A stretch of 60,960 nucleotides of DNA from Clostridia bacterium (GCA_017524615.1 JAFXVJ010000054.1:1-60960); one strand, 5' to 3'; counted from the stretch's first letter, positions 23,601 to 32,393 are shown. Translations and numbers: made by a program. Notes: a model not told the origin generated them from the sequence alone.

Positions 23601-24951
23601 GTTCCGGGCCGGAACCATCGGCACCCTGGCGGAAAAAACGGCTTACGGCTTTGTGCTGAAATATCTGGAGGAACGGAACCTCACCGTGTCCGACGCGGAA
23701 AAGGAGCGCCTGGCCGCCGGGTGCGTGGGCGTCAAGCGCACCACCGGCCAGCATCCCGCCGGCATGGTGGTGCTGCCACAGGAATATGACATCTGCCAGT
23801 TCACCGCCGTGCAGCATCCCGCCGACGACGTGGAATCCGCCACCATCACCACCCACTACGATTTCAACTCCATGCACGATATCCTGGTGAAGCTGGATAT
23901 CCTAGGCCACGACGATCCCACCATGCTACACATGCTGGAGGAGCTGACGGGGGTCAATTTCAAAAAGATCCCCCTGGGGGACAAGGGCGTGATGAGCCTG
24001 TTTTCCTCGCCCGAAGCCCTGGGCGTGACCAGGGAAGAAATCGGCTGCAACACCGGCACCTTCGGCGTGCCTGAATTCGGCACCGCTTTCGTGCGCCAGA
24101 TGCTGGAGGATACCCATCCCTCCACCATGCAGGAGCTGATCCGCATTTCAGGCCTTTCCCATGGCACCGATGTGTGGCTTGGCAACGCCAAGGACCTGAT
24201 CGACAGGGGCATCGTGCCCCTTTCCCAGTGCCTGTGCACCCGCGAGGACATCATGAACCAGCTGATGCAGCAGGGCGTGCCCGCCAAGATGGCTTTTGAC
24301 ACCATGGAATTTGTGCGCAAGGGCAAGGGCCTCAAGCCGGAGATGGTGGAGGCCATGCATGAGCACAACGTGCCCGCCTGGTTTGAAGACAGCTGCCGGA
24401 AGATCAAATACATGTTCCCCAAGGGCCACGCCGCCGCCTATGTGACCATGGCCCTGCGCGTGGCGTGGTACAAGGTCTATTATCCCCAGGCGTATTACGC
24501 CGCTTACTTCACCATCCGCGGCGACGGCTTCGATGCCTGCACCATGATCCTGCCCATCGGCCAGGTGCGGCAGAAGCTGAAGGAAATGAACCAGCTGGAC
24601 CAGGAAAAGAAAACCACCGCCAAGGATAAAGACGCCATCACCGCCCTGGAAATGGTATTGGAAATGATGGCCCGTGGCTATTATTTCCTGCCCGCCGACC
24701 TGTACAAGAGCGATGTGAGACGCTTCATCCCCGAAGGGGACAAGGGGCTCAGGGTGCCCTTCACCGCCCTGGGTGGCCTGGGCGAAGCCGCGGCCCAGGG
24801 CATCGTGGACGCCCGGAGCATACCTTTCATTTCCGTGGAGGATCTGAAAAACCGGGGCAAGGTATCCAGCGCGGTGCTGGATCTGCTGCGGGAACACGGG
24901 TGCCTCAGGGAGCTGGCCGAAACCAATCAGGTGACGCTGTTTCAGATGTAA
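20614..24951 (+). CDS. polC: DNA polymerase III alpha subunit, PolC type
   Basis: The 1445-residue Gram-positive replicative polymerase. In order: an N-terminal domain; an OB fold (VVIRGKVLSCEDKEISGGEM near residue 229); a PHP domain (IELHLHTQMSNMDAVSS near 342) split by the DEDDh proofreading exonuclease (IIVLDFETTGLN near 427; HNAKFDCAMLD near 512); a palm with PDIDLNFSGEYQ near 970; and a C-terminal fingers/clamp-binding part. Length and order match PolC. It follows the broken GNAT gene and is co-directional with the frr-to-ispG block. Confidence 0.97.
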   Translation: MTYEELLRAVSQALPETEGKIAIERVRYVKSENKAYFSFLSDVLIGEKGFFEIKKALGQAFPGLKFSLRVASPSLAREFLQNPDKYCAPLNHFLIRHYPAVASWEFDMRWTPGNGRVTLEMPDSFSCDYLERQGVRDQLATVIHDVFRLDTEVNLKICGDEEKRLRALQAERAEQDRVAAERAQRYEEIAASARQGEKPKEKDNRIKGRAIADPPVPIKELTDDTGVVVIRGKVLSCEDKEISGGEMVLLSFLVTDFTSTIRVKAFLRYHPRARKDEEAPPVTEEERAAVQKVVKAVRPGMGILVRGDTQYDKFSHETVVMARDMSACDLPVRMDTAEEKRIELHLHTQMSNMDAVSSATALIERAAKWGHEAIAVTDHGVVQAFPEAFGAAKKHGIKLLPGVEGYLTDDDQVVTGREEEMPIDGPIIVLDFETTGLNTSKDRIIEIGAVKLSHGQVVDSYGELIDPGMLLPPRITEITHITDQMLRGQPTIAEAMPKLLSFMDGCPIAAHNAKFDCAMLDSELKRLGLSYDVPHVDTLTLARKLYPELKSHRLGSVCKRLGVSLKDAHRAVNDAAATAQCLARMIEDARKKGAATLKDLNDIASGYTLGNSWHIVLLAASQDGMTNLNHMISEAHLKYFKRKPHIPRAVLQKYRKDIIVGSACESGELYSAMVDGATDDKLARIARFYDYLEIQPIGNNEFLLREGRVDSEETLREYNRRIVRLGEKLGIPVCATGDVHFLDPEDAVFRSIIQAGQGYADADHQPPLYFKTTDEMLKEFAYLGKEKAHEVVIRNPKLIAGRVGEVNLFPKHPEGKTTFSPFWPEAENDIKSLTYGTAYRLYGDELPDIVQKRIDKELNAIVGYGYCTLYSIAQKLVKKSLADGYVVGSRGSVGSSFVAFLTGITEINSLPPHYRCETCRKADFDIPPQYTIGVDLPDKNCPVCGNPLVKDGFDIPFEAFLGFKGDKVPDIDLNFSGEYQPTAHNYVKELFGPEYVFRAGTIGTLAEKTAYGFVLKYLEERNLTVSDAEKERLAAGCVGVKRTTGQHPAGMVVLPQEYDICQFTAVQHPADDVESATITTHYDFNSMHDILVKLDILGHDDPTMLHMLEELTGVNFKKIPLGDKGVMSLFSSPEALGVTREEIGCNTGTFGVPEFGTAFVRQMLEDTHPSTMQELIRISGLSHGTDVWLGNAKDLIDRGIVPLSQCLCTREDIMNQLMQQGVPAKMAFDTMEFVRKGKGLKPEMVEAMHEHNVPAWFEDSCRKIKYMFPKGHAAAYVTMALRVAWYKVYYPQAYYAAYFTIRGDGFDACTMILPIGQVRQKLKEMNQLDQEKKTTAKDKDAITALEMVLEMMARGYYFLPADLYKSDVRRFIPEGDKGLRVPFTALGGLGEAAAQGIVDARSIPFISVEDLKNRGKVSSAVLDLLREHGCLRELAETNQVTLFQM

Positions 24952-24997
24952 CCGGCAATCGCTCTTGAACGGAATGTAAATTTTCTCCTGTCGGGAT

Positions 24998-25025
24998 TTG
25001 CCGAACAGGAAAAACGTGCTATAAT
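24998..25025 (+). promoter_or_regulatory. Promoter of the VanW pair
   Basis: TTGCCG (24998-25003), 16-base spacer, TATAAT (25020-25025) with an extended TGC in front, leaving a leader of about 78 bases. Confidence 0.75.
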
Positions 25026-25103
25026 GGAACATGGCTTGCTACGGAACGCCCGGCCGTTCCTCAAAGCCGCCCTACAGAGGAAGAACGCTTGGAGGTTTTC
25101 ACT

Positions 25104-26108
25104 GTGATCATGAAGCGAATCGCGCTGCTGGCGCTGGCCCTGTGCCTGCTGACCGGGTCCGTGGCTGTGGCCCAGGATGAGAGCACCGTCATTTACAACG
25201 GCATCATCACCCGCCGGTATCCCAACAGCTACACCAATGTCTACGCGGAAATGGACACCGATACCGACCCGATCAAAACCATGAACGCGGGCAACAAAAT
25301 CCAGATCCTGGCGGTGTATCCCGGCTGGGTGGCCATCCGCCTGGGCGCCGACGGCGTGGGGTATGTGCTGCGCCACCGCATCGACGTGACTGAGAACCTG
25401 GATCCCGTTCATACGCCCAATTACCCCATCCTGCCCATGGCATATTACGCCGTGATCGACCGGGAGGTGGAGGTGAAGGAAGCGAAGGACATGCGCAGTC
25501 CCACCCTGTCCGTGCTTACCCCCGGCGCCCGCATCGCCATTGAGGGCGTGGAGGGCGGCTGGGTGCGGGTGATCCACAAGCGGGAATACGGCTATATCAA
25601 TTCCAATGATTTGGCCGATCTGCTGCCTGTGGCCCCCAATGTGGAGGAAGCCGGCACCGATATCCCGATTTCCGTGTTCGTATCCTTCTACAATGATAAC
25701 CCCGACCGCATCGTGAACCTGGAAATCTGCTGCCGCCACATCAGCAAGGTGGTGAATCCCGGCGACACCATGAATTTCAACGACATGGTGAAGCCCTTCG
25801 ACGCCTCCAACGGCTATCGCCTGGCGCCGGTGCTGAAGGATGACGGCGTGAAAATGGGCTACGGCGGCGGCTCCTGCCAGGTGTCCTCCACCCTGTGGGA
25901 TGCCCTGATGCAGCTGCCCGGCATCACCGTGCTGCAGCGCAATCCCCACGGCAACAACGCCGCGTCCTATCTGCCCCATGGCATGGACGCCGCATCCGCC
26001 ACCAAGGATCAGAACCTGGTGTTCCGCAACGATTATGATTTCCCCATTCGTATCGACGCCTCCACCCACGATCTGGCCCTGTTCATTGCCATTTATAAGG
26101 AGATGTAA
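25104..26108 (+). CDS. Exported SH3-like/VanW domain protein 1
   Basis: A protein of about 334 residues with an N-terminal signal peptide (IALLALALCLLTGSVAVA, cleavage after AVA), one or two SH3-like beta segments (GWVAIRLGADGVGYVLRHRID; GARIAIEGVEGGWVRVIHKREYGYI) and a C-terminal VanW domain with its hallmark YGGGSCQVSSTLWDAL. VanW proteins occur in glycopeptide-resistance clusters and in many Clostridia; their activity is unknown. The start is GTG 25104 (GGAGG eight bases before) or ATG 25110. It is followed three bases later by a paralogue. Confidence 0.85.
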   Translation: MIMKRIALLALALCLLTGSVAVAQDESTVIYNGIITRRYPNSYTNVYAEMDTDTDPIKTMNAGNKIQILAVYPGWVAIRLGADGVGYVLRHRIDVTENLDPVHTPNYPILPMAYYAVIDREVEVKEAKDMRSPTLSVLTPGARIAIEGVEGGWVRVIHKREYGYINSNDLADLLPVAPNVEEAGTDIPISVFVSFYNDNPDRIVNLEICCRHISKVVNPGDTMNFNDMVKPFDASNGYRLAPVLKDDGVKMGYGGGSCQVSSTLWDALMQLPGITVLQRNPHGNNAASYLPHGMDAASATKDQNLVFRNDYDFPIRIDASTHDLALFIAIYKEM

Positions 26109-26111
26109 GCC

Positions 26112-27134
26112 ATGAAGCGCCTGATGGCATTGCTGCTGGTGCTCCTGGCGATGCCCTTATCCGCCGCCCTGGGCGCCGTGGAAGACGAAGATGTGTCCAA
26201 CAAGCTGTACACCGTGCGCACCCGCGTTTCCTGCCGCATCTACGCGGATTGGGAGGGCACGGACGGCATCAATTCCATCGGCGTGCTGCCTGAGCATGTG
26301 CGGGTGGGCGTGTATGCCCTGTATCCCACGTTCGCGCTGGTATCCTATGACGCGGACCGGCTGATGGGCTATGTCAGCCGGGTGTGCCTGGAGGATCCCC
26401 GGGTGGTCAACGCTTTCACCACCCCGCCATACGGCGTGGATTTTAATCATTTTTTGGCGGCTGTGTCTGCGCCGGACGCCCCTGTCACCTCCCTGCCCGG
26501 CGGCGGGGAAACCTTCATCACCCTGCACGCGGGGGCCAGGGTGTCCTTCATCGGGTTTGAAGGCGGCTATGGCAAGCTGATCTATCACCGCCAGTATGGT
26601 TATGTGGATTCCCGGCTGCTTGGAGAAATCGTCCCCGTGTATGAGGCCCCGGAAACAGCGGGCACCGAAGCGCCCATCGCTGCGTATACCTCCTTCTATA
26701 AAGTGACCGACGACGAATCCAATATCAACCGGATGGCCAATATTGCCGTGGCCTGCCGGAAGCTGAGCGAATTGCCCCTGCCGGCCTTTTCCAATTTGAA
26801 TTTTAACCGCGATATCGGGCCTTACCGGGCGTCGGAGGGTTATCTGCCGGCCGGCGTGCTCATCAACGGCGAATTGCAGCAGGGTTACGGCGGCGGCACC
26901 TGCCAGGTGTCCTCGACCCTGTATAACGTGGTGCTGCAACTGCCCGGGCTGACGGTGCTTCAGCGCCGGGCCCATGGCAATAACGGCGCCTCCTACCTGC
27001 CCATCGGCGTGGACGCCGCCGTGGGCAATTCCACCCTCAATTTCCGCTTCCGCAACGATTATCCCTTCTCCATCCGCATCGACGCATCCAGCCAGGATGG
27101 GGCGCTTACCATCGCCATATACCGGGCGGATTGA
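26112..27134 (+). CDS. Exported SH3-like/VanW domain protein 2
   Basis: This 340-residue paralogue of the preceding protein has the same layout: signal peptide (LMALLLVLLAMPLSAALG), SH3-like strands (ARVSFIGFEGGYGKLIYHRQYGYV) and a VanW domain (YGGGTCQVSSTLYNVVLQLPGLTVLQ). The ATG lies three bases after the stop of copy 1, with AAGGAG inside that copy's last codons. Tandem duplication with divergence is evident. A strong hairpin ends the unit. Confidence 0.85.
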   Translation: MKRLMALLLVLLAMPLSAALGAVEDEDVSNKLYTVRTRVSCRIYADWEGTDGINSIGVLPEHVRVGVYALYPTFALVSYDADRLMGYVSRVCLEDPRVVNAFTTPPYGVDFNHFLAAVSAPDAPVTSLPGGGETFITLHAGARVSFIGFEGGYGKLIYHRQYGYVDSRLLGEIVPVYEAPETAGTEAPIAAYTSFYKVTDDESNINRMANIAVACRKLSELPLPAFSNLNFNRDIGPYRASEGYLPAGVLINGELQQGYGGGTCQVSSTLYNVVLQLPGLTVLQRRAHGNNGASYLPIGVDAAVGNSTLNFRFRNDYPFSIRIDASSQDGALTIAIYRAD

Positions 27135-27143
27135 TGCCGCATA

Positions 27144-27187
27144 AAGCCAATAGCCATAGCGGGCTTACCCGCTATGGCTATTGGCTT
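27144..27187. terminator. Hairpin between convergent genes
   Basis: A perfect 20-bp stem (AAGCCAATAGCCATAGCGGG and its complement) with a 4-base loop lies between the VanW operon and the minus-strand GerMN gene. There is no clear T-tract on either side, but the position and stability fit a bidirectional terminator. Confidence 0.75.
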
Positions 27188-27196
27188 CATACGGTA

Positions 27197-28243
27197 TCAG
27201 TCTATTTCGATCACACCGGGATAATAGGTCATGATGTCGGTATCCCGGTTGAGAAACGTGGTTTGGGCGGCCTGCGGCGGCTGATATTCCTTCCCCTCCA
27301 CGGCGATTTTCACCTGCTTCACCCCGGGAAACTGGGCGGCGGTGAACATCACCGCCCGCAGGGTCTGGATGCCCGTTTCCCCCTGAACAGCATCCATGAA
27401 TTCCTTGGTGAAATTGACGGTGACCACTCCGTCCTTCACGGTGACGCCCAACAGGCCGCAATCCTTGGGCAGGGGCGCGTTCAGCCCGCTGTCAGGCTTG
27501 GGGCCCCGGGCCAATTCCAGCATGGCGGTGGTCACATCCGCGTTGGAGAACACGGTGCGGGTGACGGGCACCAGCATCCGGCCGCTGGCGGAGGGAAAAT
27601 ACAATTGCAGGGTGTGGGGCCCCGCGTCCGCGAGGGTATCCACGCTTTCCAGGTTCAGAGCCGCCCCGGTGAATACGCCGCTCACATCGGTGCCGTGGGT
27701 CAGCTTGCTGCGCTTTTGGCCGTCAAAGAGGAAGGAGACCTCATCCACCGTGTCAAATTCGCACAGGGTTTGGGCGACGGACTGCACCATCAGGGTCTCC
27801 TGCTCGGCGCTGGCGCAGTTGAGCGCTTCCTTGGACAAATCCACCCGGGCCTTGCCGCCGGAAATGTCCAGATCGAATGTGGTGCCTTCAGGCACGGTGG
27901 TTTTCAGGCCCAGCCGTGCGGCGGACAGGTCGTTGGCGCTGCTGGCGACCATCAGGGACAAGGTGGCTTTGGCGATGCCGTCCGTTTTGTCCACCTGCCG
28001 GGTGACCGGCACCAGATAGCCTTCCCCGTCCTGATAATAGACCACAGTGGCCTGGGTGTCGGCAGCGGTCAGCAGCGTCTGATCCGACACCACGGGAATG
28101 TTTTCCGTCCAGGAATCATAGGAGGCGGTCACCCCGCGGTCCTGACGCAGCGCCAGGGCCACCACCAGCGCCGAAGCGCACAGGATCAGCATCCGTTCCA
28201 CGTCTACCCGCCGAAGCTTCCATTTTCTGTTTTCTTTCTTCAT
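27197..28243 (-). CDS. Membrane-anchored protein with two GerMN domains
   Basis: The 348-residue protein has a short basic cytoplasmic start, one membrane segment (MLILCASALVVALAL near residues 18-32) and two tandem GerMN-type domains. Each has the pattern of a strand-rich Y/F-x-D/P start (VVYYQDGEGYLVPVTRQV; LQLYFPSASGRMLVPVTRTV) and a later V-D-L/V-N-F-x-K/S element (GKARVDLSKEAL; GVVTVNFTKEFMD). GerM is a B. subtilis sporulation/germination lipoprotein. Here the exact role is unknown, but an envelope location is likely. ATG 28243 has GAAGGAG upstream. Confidence 0.85.
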   Translation of the reverse strand: MKKENRKWKLRRVDVERMLILCASALVVALALRQDRGVTASYDSWTENIPVVSDQTLLTAADTQATVVYYQDGEGYLVPVTRQVDKTDGIAKATLSLMVASSANDLSAARLGLKTTVPEGTTFDLDISGGKARVDLSKEALNCASAEQETLMVQSVAQTLCEFDTVDEVSFLFDGQKRSKLTHGTDVSGVFTGAALNLESVDTLADAGPHTLQLYFPSASGRMLVPVTRTVFSNADVTTAMLELARGPKPDSGLNAPLPKDCGLLGVTVKDGVVTVNFTKEFMDAVQGETGIQTLRAVMFTAAQFPGVKQVKIAVEGKEYQPPQAAQTTFLNRDTDIMTYYPGVIEID

Positions 28244-28325
28244 GCCCGCACACTCCTTCACGTTGTCCTCGCGACAGGATATGAGGCGGGATAGAAAAGT
28301 ATGCCTGCCCGGCGGACGCGGCAGC

Positions 28326-28718
28326 TTAGCCGGGGACGCTTTCCCGAATCATAGGCAGCGCCGCCCGGTCCGCGGGCAGCCAAGCCACGGCATCCAGCTC
28401 CGCCGGGCCCAGCCAGCGGGCGGATTCATGCTCCTTCAGGGTCAGGCGGCCGTCCCGGATCAGGCACAGATAGCAGCCCATGGACAGGTGAAAATCCGGG
28501 TAGTCATATTCCACCTGGCACAGCTTCCTCTCCACGGTCACCATCACGTCCAGCTCTTCCCGGATTTCCCGGATCAGGGCCTGTTCCGGCGTTTCGCCGG
28601 GCTCGATTTTCCCGCCGGGGAATTCCCAGCCGTCTTTTTGCGGGCCGTACCCCCGCTGGGTGGCAAAAACGCGGTCCCCCTCCCGGATGACTGCCGCCAC
28701 GACCTGAATGGTTTTCAT
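28326..28718 (-). CDS. NUDIX hydrolase, MutT-like (8-oxo-dGTP diphosphatase type)
   Basis: The 130-residue protein has the NUDIX box GGKIEPGETPEQALIREI followed by REELD (residues 37-59), matching G-x5-E-x7-R-E-U-x-E-E. The opening MKTIQVVAAVI and the FPGGK context match (deoxy)nucleoside triphosphate pyrophosphohydrolases of the MutT/CtfA-like group that clean oxidised nucleotides. ATG 28718 has RBS GGAGGGATC; a longer frame upstream overlaps the promoter and is rejected. Confidence 0.9.
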   Translation of the reverse strand: MKTIQVVAAVIREGDRVFATQRGYGPQKDGWEFPGGKIEPGETPEQALIREIREELDVMVTVERKLCQVEYDYPDFHLSMGCYLCLIRDGRLTLKEHESARWLGPAELDAVAWLPADRAALPMIRESVPG

Positions 28719-28755
28719 GTGATCCCTCCGGCTTGATACAGTCTGCGCTGCCAGT

Positions 28756-28784
28756 ATTATACCAAAGCGCCACAGCCCTTTCAA
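28756..28784 (-). promoter_or_regulatory. Promoter of the NUDIX gene
   Basis: On the minus strand: TTGAAA (28784-28779), 17-base spacer, TATAAT (28761-28756). Near-consensus. Confidence 0.82.
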
Positions 28785-28906
28785 GCGGAAGCAAAAATGA
28801 AAGCGCTGATGCTGTTCTCCGGCTTGCTTGAAAAAAGCATGAGAAACTGACGCAGATGATGTATAATGAAAAAAAGGCGCTGAGCGCCCGGAAAGGAGCA
28901 GAAGCC

Positions 28907-29335
28907 ATGATTACAGGATTGAGCCATACGGCCATCCGCACCCGGAATATCCTGGACAGCGTGCGGTACTATACGGAGGTGCTGGGGCTGCGGGAGGCGT
29001 TCCGCATGATGGGCCAGGATGGCAGCCTGGCAACGGTGTACATTTTCATCGCCCCGGGTCAGTATCTGGAATTGTTTTCCAATGGCACCCGGGAGGGAAC
29101 AGCGGGCCGGGATGTGATCGGAATGTGCCACATCTGCCTGAAAACGGAGGATATCCGGCGCACCTACGCCGATGTCCAGGCCCGGGGCGGATCGCTGGAT
29201 TCGGAGATCTACACAGGAAAATCCAAGTGCCTCATGTTCTGGACCCACGACCCGGACGGCACGCCCATCGAAGTGATGGAAATGCCCCCGGAATCCCTGC
29301 AGGCCCAGGCGGATCAGCGGCTGGGACAGGTGTAA
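28907..29335 (+). CDS. VOC family protein (glyoxalase/bleomycin resistance fold)
   Basis: The 142-residue protein starts MITGLSHTAIRTRNILDSVRYY, with the first metal-ligand His and the N-terminal half of the paired beta-alpha-beta-beta-beta fold. The second half has GMCHICLKTEDIRRTYADV and ends in the typical WTHDPDGTPIEVME, with the last Glu ligand. The substrate is unknown (lactoylglutathione lyase-like). ATG 28907 has AAAGGAG before it. TATAAT at 28862-28867 suggests its own promoter. Confidence 0.88.
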   Translation: MITGLSHTAIRTRNILDSVRYYTEVLGLREAFRMMGQDGSLATVYIFIAPGQYLELFSNGTREGTAGRDVIGMCHICLKTEDIRRTYADVQARGGSLDSEIYTGKSKCLMFWTHDPDGTPIEVMEMPPESLQAQADQRLGQV

Positions 29336-29413
29336 ACGCGCCTGTCTGTCTGCCACAGCCGGCGTGCCGGAGGGACAAATCAGCCCGAAGGCGCATTTTT
29401 AAGGATAAGGCAT

Positions 29414-29441
29414 TTGTATTTTTCCGGAGATATGCTATAAT
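29414..29441 (+). promoter_or_regulatory. Promoter of the WG-repeat pair
   Basis: TTGTAT (29414-29419), 16-base spacer, TATAAT (29436-29441) with an extended TGC in front. It leaves a leader of about 140 bases in which I recognised no regulatory RNA. Confidence 0.65.
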
Positions 29442-29580
29442 GAAAGCATCCTGGCAGGAAGGCGCGCTTCTTCGCACCTGCCCCTGCCGAAAAACATGCG
29501 CCGGGAATTGGCAGACAGCGCCCGCGAAAGCGTGCCCGGCAGCCGCCGCGAAAAAGCATCAGGAAAGGAAGGAAAACCCT

Positions 29581-30978
29581 ATGAACGCGAAGATACGATT
29601 TTGTGCCCTCCTGCTGGCAGCGCTGCTGCTGACGCCGCTTTTTTCCCTGGCCGAGAACGTTGCCTTTGAGCCTGTTGCGCCGCAGGCGCCGGACATTGCC
29701 TTTGAACCCATATTGCAGTATATGCCGGGCATCTCGTCGGTGTCCGCCACCGGATATGTGATCGTCACAGGCAAGGAAAAGCTGAAGGCCGTATTCACCA
29801 CCGCCGGAGAACAGCTGTCCCCTTACCGGTATCCCAATTTGTCCTATGTGAGCTTTGATTATTTCGTCGGCTTTGACGAAGCGGGCGACAACACCCGGGC
29901 GCTGGTCAACGTGGCGGGGGAAACCCTGACAGAAGCGGCGTACGGCGGCTTCAAGGCATTCAGCCGGAAGTGGGCAGTGGGCTATGTGGTCAGCCCCACC
30001 GAAAAGAAAAACAGTCAGTACACCCGCGGCAAGGAGTATTTTCTGATCGACCGCTATGACCTGTTTTATCTGGACGGCTCCCTGACCGTCACTCAGCCCG
30101 TGGCGTCCCTGTCGCCGGAGCAGTATGCCGCGGCCGCCGCGCATGGCGATTATATCGCCATCCAGGACGGCGAAGGCCAAATTACCCTGCATGGGCCGGA
30201 TTTCACGGCCTATGATCTGCCCATGGAAAAAACCACCTCTTCCATTTTCGCGGTGGACGAGTACTATGGCATCGTGAATCTGGCCACGGGGGAGACCGTG
30301 GGCGAGGGCTTTGTTGCCGTCAAGGAACTCAATACCTCCCGCGGGCTGATGTTCGTGGGCACCCGGTATGATTTCAAAGGAACGAAGATTTCCGTTGTCG
30401 CGGATGGAGAAGGCCGGGAACTGGCGGAGCTGGAATACACCGTATCTTCGGTTTCGGGCGACTATGCGGTCGTCACCGACAAGAGCAAAAACAAAGGCCT
30501 GTATTCCCTGTCGGAGGGGCGGATCATCGTGCCCTGCGAGTATAAAAACATCATGGTAAGCAAGGTATCCACCGATCCTTACGTGCACAACGGTTACGTG
30601 GCCGTGGAGAAAGGGGACCTGCGGGGTTATGTGGACATCCGCACGGGACAGCTGTCCTGTGAAATGAAGTATAATCGCAAGGAAGTGACCACCGTTGGCT
30701 GCTCCACCTTCTGGAAGGTCGAGGACGGCCTGTACATGCTGGCAGCGGCGGACGGCGTGGAAACCGAAGTGCGCGTGGATTCCATTTATGCCAAAACCCA
30801 GGGGAACGGGTACCTGCTGATCGCGAAGAAGGGTGAATTCTACGGCCTGATCGATTGGCACGGCCAGGAGGTGCTGCCCTTCATTCACAGCAAGCTCATC
30901 ACCCTCACGGCGGATTCCACCGCCCTGATCCGCACCAGCACCGGCACGGAATTGGACCGCATCGTGATAGGAGAATAA
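29581..30978 (+). CDS. Exported WG-repeat-like protein 1
   Basis: The 465-residue protein has a signal peptide (IRFCALLLAALLLTPLFSLA, cleavage after SLA) and then repeated beta-rich units of the WG type. Examples are KLKAVFTTAGEQLSPYRYPNL, KGLYSLSEGRIIVPCEYKNI, RGYVDIRTGQLSCEMKY and FYGLIDWHGQEVLPF. WG repeats build beta-propeller-like or solenoid scaffolds; the ligand is unknown. RBS GGAAAGGAAGG. A paralogue follows four bases later. Confidence 0.82.
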   Translation: MNAKIRFCALLLAALLLTPLFSLAENVAFEPVAPQAPDIAFEPILQYMPGISSVSATGYVIVTGKEKLKAVFTTAGEQLSPYRYPNLSYVSFDYFVGFDEAGDNTRALVNVAGETLTEAAYGGFKAFSRKWAVGYVVSPTEKKNSQYTRGKEYFLIDRYDLFYLDGSLTVTQPVASLSPEQYAAAAAHGDYIAIQDGEGQITLHGPDFTAYDLPMEKTTSSIFAVDEYYGIVNLATGETVGEGFVAVKELNTSRGLMFVGTRYDFKGTKISVVADGEGRELAELEYTVSSVSGDYAVVTDKSKNKGLYSLSEGRIIVPCEYKNIMVSKVSTDPYVHNGYVAVEKGDLRGYVDIRTGQLSCEMKYNRKEVTTVGCSTFWKVEDGLYMLAAADGVETEVRVDSIYAKTQGNGYLLIAKKGEFYGLIDWHGQEVLPFIHSKLITLTADSTALIRTSTGTELDRIVIGE

Positions 30979-30982
30979 GGCC

Positions 30983-32356
30983 ATGATCAATGCACGAAGG
31001 ATCACTTGGCGGCTGGCCGCCCTGGTCCTGATGGCAGCGCTGCTGACGGGCGGCATGTCCGTCGCCGGGGCAGAAAGAAATGCCGCCACCATGCGTGTGC
31101 TGTCAGGGATGCAGAGCATCCGGGCGGTCAAGCAGACTGACCGCCTGATCGTGCAGGCGGAAAATGGCCTGTGGGGTGCTTGCGATACCAGGGGACATCA
31201 GGTGCTGCCCTGCGATTATGAACCGCTTGCCTATCTGGGCTATGACTTTTTTTCATCCGCCCTGGATCAGGATCCCCTGGCCAACGCCCTGGCGCTCATC
31301 TCCCCGGACGGCACCCGCCTGTCCGGCTACCGGTACGGTATCATCCGGGTGTATAACAATCATTGGGCCGTGGGCTGGGAAGTATCTCCCGCCACAAAGG
31401 ACGCCTACGACTACAAAAAGGATAAGTCCCATTACTATTTCATCAACAGCTGTGATGTGTATTATCTGGACGGTACGCCGCATCTGGCGGGCAGTTTCTC
31501 CGACGGCGGTTTTTCTCAGGGCGCTGCCCACGGAGAGTACCTGTCCGTGCTCAGCCGGGACGGCCAGGTGACCGTTTACGACCGTGATTTTCAGCCCACA
31601 GGCTTTACACCCGCCAAGATCAGCCAAGGCGTGTATGGCGTGGACAGCTTCACCCTGAAAAACCGGGTGACCCATGAAACCATTCTGGAGGGCATTGCCA
31701 GCGCCAAGGAAATCCAGGTGGGAGACCGGCTGCTGCTGCAGGTGTCCCGCACCCTCTATAACGGCAGCAGCGAAAACGGTCTGTGCGATTTGACCGGCGC
31801 GTGGGTGCTGCCGCTGGGCGATTACACCGTTGAGCGCGTCAGCGGGGATTGGGCGGTGCTTGCGCAGCAGGGAAAGCAGGGGCTGTATTCCCTGTCCAAG
31901 CAGCGGCTGGTGCTGCCCTGTGAATTTGACCAGATCGTGTCCAGCACCCAGACCGTGGATCCGTTCCTGTTTTATGACTGTTATCTGTGCGCGGAAAAGG
32001 ATGGGGCGCGGTACGCCCTGAACACCGAAACGGACGAGCTGATCCGCGCCTATGACATAGACACCAAAAATATGAAATGGTTTGGCGGATCCGCGTATTT
32101 CAAGGATCAGGGCAAACGCGTGATCTTAGGGCCGGACGGCCGCAGGTCTTCCCTGAATGGGTTCCGGTATCAGGCTGCCCGGGGCGATGGCCGCCTGATC
32201 CTTGTGCAGGGGGAGGACGGCCGCTATGGCGTGCTTACCTATACCGGTCAATTGCTGGTGGAGGCCTGGTACACCGTGCCGCCCGTCATCACCGATGACG
32301 GCGCCATCATCCTGTCCACCCCCAGAGGCTGCGACCTGCTGAACGTGTACTGGTAA
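30983..32356 (+). CDS. Exported WG-repeat-like protein 2
   Basis: This 457-residue paralogue of protein 1 has a signal peptide (WRLAALVLMAALLTGGMSVAGA) and matching repeats (LWGACDTRGHQVLPCDYEPL, QGLYSLSKQRLVLPCEFDQI, RYGVLTYTGQLLVEAWY). RBS GGAGAATAAGG overlaps the end of protein 1, so the pair is an operon. The unit is closed by a clear terminator. The function is not known; both products should lie outside the membrane. Confidence 0.82.
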   Translation: MINARRITWRLAALVLMAALLTGGMSVAGAERNAATMRVLSGMQSIRAVKQTDRLIVQAENGLWGACDTRGHQVLPCDYEPLAYLGYDFFSSALDQDPLANALALISPDGTRLSGYRYGIIRVYNNHWAVGWEVSPATKDAYDYKKDKSHYYFINSCDVYYLDGTPHLAGSFSDGGFSQGAAHGEYLSVLSRDGQVTVYDRDFQPTGFTPAKISQGVYGVDSFTLKNRVTHETILEGIASAKEIQVGDRLLLQVSRTLYNGSSENGLCDLTGAWVLPLGDYTVERVSGDWAVLAQQGKQGLYSLSKQRLVLPCEFDQIVSSTQTVDPFLFYDCYLCAEKDGARYALNTETDELIRAYDIDTKNMKWFGGSAYFKDQGKRVILGPDGRRSSLNGFRYQAARGDGRLILVQGEDGRYGVLTYTGQLLVEAWYTVPPVITDDGAIILSTPRGCDLLNVYW

Positions 32357-32393
32357 CCATCCTGATAGCTGTTTTCAGACGAAAAACCGATGC

